Below, one piece after another: positions 59,470 through 64,000 of a stretch of DNA of 64,000 bases. The stretch spans positions 248,001 to 312,000 of the forward strand of contig CAYGKM010000001.1 of the NCBI GenBank assembly GCA_964350695.1. Direction: 5' to 3'. The DNA is from TMED27 sp964350695. Its GTDB lineage: Bacteria > Pseudomonadota > Alphaproteobacteria > Micavibrionales > Micavibrionaceae. The notes under the pieces are model-generated. The model did no database searches. It had not been told where the DNA came from and worked only from the letters and a program-made list of their open reading frames with translations. The position numbers and the translations under genes were made by a program. Numbering within the stretch: position 1 is the first letter of the stretch; the number at the start of each line of letters is the position of its first letter.

Positions 59470-60255
59470 TTATCTAAGCTGAGTGGCTGTTTGCAGCATC
59501 TCATCCGATGTCGAGATTACGTTTGAGTTCATCTCATACGCACGCTGCGCTTCGATAAGCTGTGTAATCTCTTCCACCACGTTTACGTTTGATTGCTCAA
59601 GCGCGCCTTGGCGGATCGCGCCGAATTCTTCCGTTGCCGGGTTGCCTGTTGTCGGCGCGCCCGATGCGTCTGTCTCCATATAGAAGTTATCGCCGACCGC
59701 TTCCAAACCTGTGGGGTTCACGAAATTCGCAAGCTGTAATTGGCCCAAATTCGATGTCGCGGTTTGCCCCGGCAATGTCACAAGGACTTCACCGGTATTG
59801 TTGATATCAACGCTCAGCGCATCTGGCGGCACGGTAATGCCCGGATCAACTGCATATCCTTGCACGGTCACAAGCTCGCCATTTTCGTTAAGCTGGAATG
59901 TCCCGTCACGCGTATATGCTGTTTCACCGCTCGGCAATTCAATCTGGAAGAACCCTTCACCTGTAATCGCAAGATCAAGCGGGTTTTCCGTGATCTGGAT
60001 CGCGCCTTGTCCGTGCTGGCGGTAAACCGCGCCCGTGCGCACACCAAGACCCATCTGGATCCCTGATGGAACAGTCGTCCCGCTATCCGAACTCGTAGAG
60101 CCGGGGCGGTCAATGTTTTGATAAATCAAATCCTGAAAGGCCGCGCGCTGGCGTTTATAGCCTGTCGTGGTCATGTTCGCGATGTTATTCGATATCACAT
60201 CTACATTTGTTTGCTGCGCCAGCATTCCTGTTGCGCCGATATCAAGTGATCTCAT
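59470..60255 (-). CDS. flgG: Flagellar distal rod protein FlgG
   Basis: 261 residues, standard length. N-terminus MRSLDIGATGMLAQQTNVDVISNNIANMTTTGYKRQRAAFQDLIYQ, then PSGIQMGLGVRTGAVYRQHGQGAIQITENPLDLAITGEGFFQI, and the C-terminus ESNVNVVEEITQLIEAQRAYEMNSNVISTSDEMLQTATQL-type ending (seen as QSNVNVVEEIT). These are diagnostic for FlgG. Confidence 0.96.
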   Translation of the reverse strand: MRSLDIGATGMLAQQTNVDVISNNIANMTTTGYKRQRAAFQDLIYQNIDRPGSTSSDSGTTVPSGIQMGLGVRTGAVYRQHGQGAIQITENPLDLAITGEGFFQIELPSGETAYTRDGTFQLNENGELVTVQGYAVDPGITVPPDALSVDINNTGEVLVTLPGQTATSNLGQLQLANFVNPTGLEAVGDNFYMETDASGAPTTGNPATEEFGAIRQGALEQSNVNVVEEITQLIEAQRAYEMNSNVISTSDEMLQTATQLR

Positions 60256-60280
60256 GGGTCTTCTCCTTTTTAAAGTCTAA

Positions 60281-61021
60281 TTAGTTACTGCCTGTGAGCT
60301 TTTGTATCGCTCCACGCAGGCGTTCATTTTCGGTTTTCAAAATATTCTGTGTCGCTTGGAAATCGCGCAGCGTCTCAATCATCCGCGTCACTTCCACAAC
60401 GCTGTTCACGTTCGAGCCTTCCAAAGTGCCTTGCTTCACGCGCGTATTGGCGGGCGGAATGGGCGCTGCGTCGGTCTTGTACATATTATCGCCAAGCGGC
60501 TCGAGCTTCTGAAGGTTTTCAAACTCGACAAGCATAAGCTGTCCCAACTGACCATCCTGATTGGACACAACGCCTTTTTCGTCAATCTTCACTTCGCTGG
60601 AGCCGGGCGGAATAACGATATTACCGCCGCCTGCGCCCGCAACGGCGAACCCGGCAGAGCTGGCCAAAATGCCTTCTGCGGAAAGTTGAAAATCACCGGC
60701 GCGTGTGTAATTAATCTGTCCGCCGGGGCCCTGAATACCAAGAAAGCCCGGACCGTCCAAAGAGACGTCGAGCGAATTACCGGTAACGGAAACGGAGCCG
60801 GGGGAGGTGTCATCATACTGTCCCTTGTTCCACACAAAAGACAGCGGATCATCAACGCCGTCAGGCGCGTCATGGCGGGGATCCGAGATAAACTCCTCAA
60901 AGATCAAATTCTGACCGCGATATCCGGTCGTGTTCATATTGGCAATGTTGTTGGCAACAATGTCCATATTGGTCTGGAGCGTCATTTGCCGCGACAATGC
61001 GAGATAGATACTATTTTCCAT
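60281..61021 (-). CDS. flgF: Flagellar proximal rod protein FlgF
   Basis: 246 residues from the ATG at 61021, with AAGGA seven bases upstream (a GTG precedes by one codon). Starts MENSIYLALSRQMTLQTNMDIVANNIANMNTTGYRGQNLIFEEF, with the FlgF blocks DPLSFV, NSLDVSLDGPGFLGIQ and the C-terminal EGSNVNSVVEVTRMIETLRDFQATQNIL. First gene of flgF-flgG-flgA-flgH, with a sigma-54 promoter 63-90 bp upstream. Confidence 0.95.
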   Translation of the reverse strand: MENSIYLALSRQMTLQTNMDIVANNIANMNTTGYRGQNLIFEEFISDPRHDAPDGVDDPLSFVWNKGQYDDTSPGSVSVTGNSLDVSLDGPGFLGIQGPGGQINYTRAGDFQLSAEGILASSAGFAVAGAGGGNIVIPPGSSEVKIDEKGVVSNQDGQLGQLMLVEFENLQKLEPLGDNMYKTDAAPIPPANTRVKQGTLEGSNVNSVVEVTRMIETLRDFQATQNILKTENERLRGAIQKLTGSN

Positions 61022-61344
61022 CACTTTTTCCTTACCCGTTTCGGGTGTTTGTTGAACTTACGCTTTTAATTTTGCGCATTGATTTCGAAAGGGACGTTGC
61101 ATACGCCGTGCCAGTTTAAAAAACCAAGATAAAACAATGGGTTGTAAAATCACGGCCTTGCCCCAAAACTCTAAACCCGAGTCGCGATGGGCATTACGGC
61201 GAAGGCGGCGGTGGTAATTTTTTCCGCCTCCCCCTGTGTATAGTTTGTCAAAGCCATAAGCAGCGCATTAGACGCAAGGGCCGTTTTCTTTTATACTGGT
61301 GAAGGAAAATTCCTCCATCATCACAAACCTTTAAAGAGCCCGCC
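61022..61344. other. 323-bp divergent intergenic region flgF / fliL
   Basis: Holds the flgF sigma-54 promoter and, for fliL, a TATACT preceded 18 bases by TTAGAC (about 61268-61297). A GGCGG...CCGCC inverted repeat (61203-61230) lies between. No coding frame convinces. Confidence 0.5.
61098..61113 (-). promoter_or_regulatory. Sigma-54 promoter of the flgF operon
   Basis: Minus-strand TGGCACGGCGTATGCA, with GG and GC ten bases apart and one mismatch to the consensus. The start would be near 61087, about 65 nt before flgF. Confidence 0.75.
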
Positions 61345-61998
61345 ATGTCAGACGAAGAAGACCGAGACGACCTTGATAACGAGAATGAAGACGGAGAATC
61401 CGCCGAAGGTGAAGGCTCCGGCGAAGAAGAGGGCGGTAATAAGAAGCTCTTTATCATCATCGGCGCGGTTGTCGTTCTGTTGATCGGCGGCGCGGCCGGC
61501 GCATATTTCACCGGCATGCTCGACAGCGTTTTGGGCGTTGAACACGCCGAAGAATGCGTCGAGGAAGTTGATGAGCATGGCGAGGTTCTGCATGCCTGTC
61601 CTGAAGAGGCGGAGCATGGCGAAGACGAAGAACATGCCGAAGAAGACGCAGGCGATCACGGCGGCGGTGATGGTCATGGCGCAGCAGCAGGCGGCGGTAA
61701 ATTTATTGAAATCCCGACAATGATCGTAAACCTCAACACCGATGACGGCACGCCGCGCTATTTGCGCCTCAGTGTGCAACTCGAACTCAAATCCTCTGCG
61801 GATTACCCGAAGGTTGAAGCGGTGATGCCCCGCGTAATCGACCAATTCCAAACATATTTGCGGGAATTGCGCGTGCGCGACCTGCGCGGTTCAGCAGGAA
61901 TTTACCGCCTGCAGATGGAATTGCTTTGGCGCGTAAACCAGGCTTCCGCACCTGTAAAAGTAAAAGATGTGTTGTTTCAGGAAATTTTGATCCAATAA
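61345..61998 (+). CDS. fliL: Flagellar basal-body-associated protein FliL
   Basis: 217 residues; stator-associated inner-membrane protein with its main domain in the periplasm. The acidic cytoplasmic N-terminus (1-33) precedes a single membrane helix (about 34-55), then an unusually long His/Glu/Asp-rich linker (67-112) with Cys71 and Cys85 and nine or more His. The FliL domain follows (IEIPTMIVNLNTDDGTPRYLRLSVQLEL, VMPRVIDQFQTYLRELRVRDLRGSAGIYRLQMELLWRVN). The His-rich linker could bind metal. First gene of fliL-fliM-DUF6468-motE. Confidence 0.93.
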   Translation: MSDEEDRDDLDNENEDGESAEGEGSGEEEGGNKKLFIIIGAVVVLLIGGAAGAYFTGMLDSVLGVEHAEECVEEVDEHGEVLHACPEEAEHGEDEEHAEEDAGDHGGGDGHGAAAGGGKFIEIPTMIVNLNTDDGTPRYLRLSVQLELKSSADYPKVEAVMPRVIDQFQTYLRELRVRDLRGSAGIYRLQMELLWRVNQASAPVKVKDVLFQEILIQ

Positions 61999-62075
61999 TG
62001 CTATACTGAAGATAGGCATGCTTATTGCATTATAAAGAATGAATGAAATAACCATAGACATAAGAACCGAACAGC

Positions 62076-63182
62076 ATGAGTGATACAAGCACCGAAGAGC
62101 TTGAGAATGTAAGCGAAGAAGAAACAGCCGCAGCGCAAGGCCCTGCGGTTGATGCCACGGATTCTGATCTGGACGAAGCCCTCCCCGATTTCGATGATCT
62201 GGAAGATGCGGAAGGCGGAACGCGCATTCTCAACCAGGAAGAAATTGACTCTCTCCTCGGCTTTGATGATGACGGCGATGAGGGCGAAACCTCAGGCGTT
62301 ATGGCGCTTATCAACTCCGCCATGGTCAATTACGAGCGTCTGCCGATGCTCGATATCGTGTTCGACCGCCTTGTTCGCTTGATGTCGACATCCTTGCGAA
62401 ACCTGACCTCCGATAACGTTGAGGTCTCCCTCGATCAAGTTTCAACTGTGCGCTTCGGCGATTACATGAACTCTATTCCCCTCCCTGCAATGCTCTCGGT
62501 CTTCAAGGCCGAAGAATGGGACAATAACGGACTTCTTGTGACAGACTCCGCCCTCATCTACTCCATCGTTGATGTGCTTTTGGGCGGACGTAAAGGAACG
62601 CCCGCGATACGCGTGGAAGGCCGCCCTTACACCACCATTGAAACCAAGCTCGTGGAAAAAATGGTTGCCGTCACGCTCGGCGATTTGTCCTCCGCGTTTG
62701 ACCCGCTTTCCCCCGTCAGCTTCAACCTCGACCGCATGGAAACAAACCCCCGTTTCGCCACCATCTCCCAAAGCGGCAATGCCTGTGTGCTGGCCCGCCT
62801 TCGGGTGGATATGGGCGATAGAGGAGGGCGCGCCGAAGTCCTTATTCCTTACGCGACGCTGGAGCCTATCCGTGAATTGCTCTTGCAGATGTTCATGGGT
62901 GAAAAATTCGGCCGTGACTCTATCTGGGAAAGCCACCTGACGACCGAGCTTCATAAAACCGATATTCAGCTCCAGGCCATTCTCGGTGAAAAACTCATCC
63001 CCCTTGGGCAAATGCTGAACTGGAAACTGGGAACCACCGTGATGTTCACCACCCGCACAGAAGAAGACTTAGAGCTTCGCTGTGGTGATTTCCCGATGTT
63101 CCGCGGCCCTGTCGGCCAAAAACAGGATAATATTGCTGTGAAGATTGAAAATTACATCGAACCCGAAGAGGATGATGACTAA
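62076..63182 (+). CDS. fliM: Flagellar motor switch protein FliM
   Basis: 368-residue C-ring protein binding CheY-P. The acidic N-terminus has ILNQEEIDSLLGF (about 50-62), the usual LSQEEIDALL CheY-binding motif, preceded by a 49-residue acidic extension. The middle part (LPMLDIVFDRLVRLMSTSLRNLTSDNVEV, IPLPAMLSVF, LIYSIVDVLLGGRKGTPAIRVEGRPYTTIETKLVEKMV) and the SpoA end follow. Its TAA shares an A with the next ATG. Confidence 0.97.
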   Translation: MSDTSTEELENVSEEETAAAQGPAVDATDSDLDEALPDFDDLEDAEGGTRILNQEEIDSLLGFDDDGDEGETSGVMALINSAMVNYERLPMLDIVFDRLVRLMSTSLRNLTSDNVEVSLDQVSTVRFGDYMNSIPLPAMLSVFKAEEWDNNGLLVTDSALIYSIVDVLLGGRKGTPAIRVEGRPYTTIETKLVEKMVAVTLGDLSSAFDPLSPVSFNLDRMETNPRFATISQSGNACVLARLRVDMGDRGGRAEVLIPYATLEPIRELLLQMFMGEKFGRDSIWESHLTTELHKTDIQLQAILGEKLIPLGQMLNWKLGTTVMFTTRTEEDLELRCGDFPMFRGPVGQKQDNIAVKIENYIEPEEDDD

Positions 63183-63739
63183 TGAGTGCTGACTTACTGA
63201 GTTTAATAATGGATTTTGTTGTTTTGGTGGCGCTCGGCGGCACAATATACTTCGCAATGAGGCTGAATAACGGCCTGACCAATTTCAGAAGCAGCCGTGA
63301 GGAATTAAAAACCTTGATTTCAGAACTGAGCGAAAACATAGACCAGGCACAAAGCTCGATTGAATCTTTAAGAAAGGCCAGCAACACCGCCGCAAATAAT
63401 TTGGAAGATGTTCTTCATGATTCAAAACGTATGGCCGAAGACCTTCGCATGATTAATGATGCCAGCAACAGCCTCGCCAACCGCATGGAAGGGCTGGCGC
63501 AAAAAAACCGCCTCGCGGCGCAAAACCTGACAAACGAAGATTTTGAAGACGACGAATTTTTTGATGAAGAAAACGGCAATGATAACGCGCCGATAAGGGG
63601 AAACATCGAAACCCCGTCTTTCTTTATTCAGGATAAAGAATTTGATGATAATGATACTGGCGAGTTTTCAAGCCAGGCCGAAAAAGAGCTTTATGAGGCC
63701 CTGAAAAAGAATAAGAAAAAACGCTCCGGAGGCGCATAG
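63182..63739 (+). CDS. DUF6468-type coiled-coil membrane protein
   Basis: 185 residues. A membrane helix (about 7-27, IMDFVVLVALGGTIYFA) is followed by a coiled coil (LNNGLTNFRSSREELKTLISELSENIDQAQSSIESLRKASN to MEGLAQKNRLAAQNL) and an acidic tail. This plan and its position between fliM and motE match the DUF6468 family of alphaproteobacterial flagellar loci. It is expected to be anchored in the inner membrane. Its exact role is not known. The start shares one base with the fliM stop. Confidence 0.75.
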   Translation: MSADLLSLIMDFVVLVALGGTIYFAMRLNNGLTNFRSSREELKTLISELSENIDQAQSSIESLRKASNTAANNLEDVLHDSKRMAEDLRMINDASNSLANRMEGLAQKNRLAAQNLTNEDFEDDEFFDEENGNDNAPIRGNIETPSFFIQDKEFDDNDTGEFSSQAEKELYEALKKNKKKRSGGA

Positions 63740-63744
63740 TTTTA

Positions 63745-64000
63745 ATGGATTACCAGAAAATAAAAATTCTTCCGATCTTGGTCATCGTCGCGATGCTTGC
63801 CTTTTCCGTGCGGCTTGTTGATTTCGCAACAGGCGTAAGCACATTGACAGGCTCTGCCTTTGCAGAAGACGGCGCGCCAACCGAAGATAGCGCGCAGACC
63901 CCTGATGATGCCGCGCTCACCGAAGCCACAGAAGAGCCGATGGCTGCTGATGCTGATGCAGATGCCGAAAAAATTGCTATGTCTGGTACTGGTGAAGATG
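63745..64000 (+). CDS. MotE-like flagellar protein (partial)
   Basis: ATG at 63745 with an open frame to the right edge (85 residues seen). MDYQKIKILPILVIVAMLAFSVRLVDFATGV is a signal-anchor like that of the MotE-type proteins that follow fliM-DUF6468 in alphaproteobacteria. After it comes an acidic Ala/Glu/Asp-rich linker. MotE acts as a periplasmic chaperone for motor proteins in Rhizobium. The rest, including the diagnostic domain, is outside the window, so the name is tentative. Confidence 0.6.
   Translation, partial: MDYQKIKILPILVIVAMLAFSVRLVDFATGVSTLTGSAFAEDGAPTEDSAQTPDDAALTEATEEPMAADADADAEKIAMSGTGED

Noticed and set aside
61203..61230. Terminator or attenuator before fliL
   Set aside because: GGCGG...CCGCC has an 18-base loop and no run of T on either strand after the stem.
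1..64000. CRISPR arrays, insertion sequences, prophage genes, replication origin
   Set aside because: No regularly spaced repeats, transposase, integrase or phage structural motif, or DnaA-box cluster was seen.

Overview
The window is chromosomal DNA of an alphaproteobacterium. The evidence is a CtrA cell-cycle regulator (about 13.7-14.4 kb) and a flagellar system carrying alphaproteobacterial parts: FliX, FlbD, FlbT, FlaF and a DksA with a single-cysteine zinc-finger region. Gene order and content resemble Caulobacter-type control, but several proteins are unlike anything I recognise. I cannot name the genus; a Micavibrio-like lineage is only a guess. No insertion sequence, prophage, CRISPR array or canonical tRNA was found.

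Region 1 (1-13.6 kb) is housekeeping and transport, almost all on the minus strand. It holds the split parts of a Yej-type peptide ABC importer (yejE partial, yejB, and yejA 4 kb away), two uncharacterised proteins (one with TPRs), slyX, a histidine phosphatase, kdsB, an SMR transporter, a HAD hydrolase, a degenerate EAL protein, pyrD, a membrane protein of unknown function and a CDP-alcohol phosphatidyltransferase (pgsA-like). A small PQ-loop-like gene on the plus strand lies between yejB and yejE and overlaps the end of yejB.

Region 2 (13.6-34.8 kb) starts with ctrA, preceded by two DNA-binding-type proteins, one of them an atypical response regulator. The flagellar genes follow: fliI-fliJ, a large Pro/Ala-rich FliK-like protein, flhF-flhG, flhA, fliF-fliG-fliH-fliN-motA-flbD, a FlaG-like gene and flbT-flaF.

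Region 3 (35.3-46.9 kb) has one flagellin gene beside a TPR plus GT41 glycosyltransferase (FlmG-like). Next is an operon for a CDP-linked deoxysugar (CDP-glucose formation, 4,6-dehydration, epimerisation, methyltransfer, reduction). Together they suggest that the flagellin carries an unusual branched or methylated sugar.

Region 4 (47-64 kb) contains two tandem hook-protein paralogs, flgD, fliK, two FlgN-like chaperones, flgJ (rod-binding part only) and flgI. These are divergent from fliX and dksA. flgF-flgG-flgA-flgH follow, divergent from fliL-fliM-DUF6468-motE (partial at the right edge).

Regulation can be partly read from the DNA. Two good sigma-54 (-24/-12) promoters head the flgI and flgF operons, matching the FlbD activator encoded here. 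TTAA-N7-TTAA CtrA-type boxes lie upstream of flagellin, of a cysteine-free protein gene next to flhA, and between yejE and the PQ-loop gene. fliI appears to be transcribed without a leader. The most unusual non-coding feature is a 72-nt tRNA-sized cloverleaf at 47008-47079, between the hook and sugar operons.
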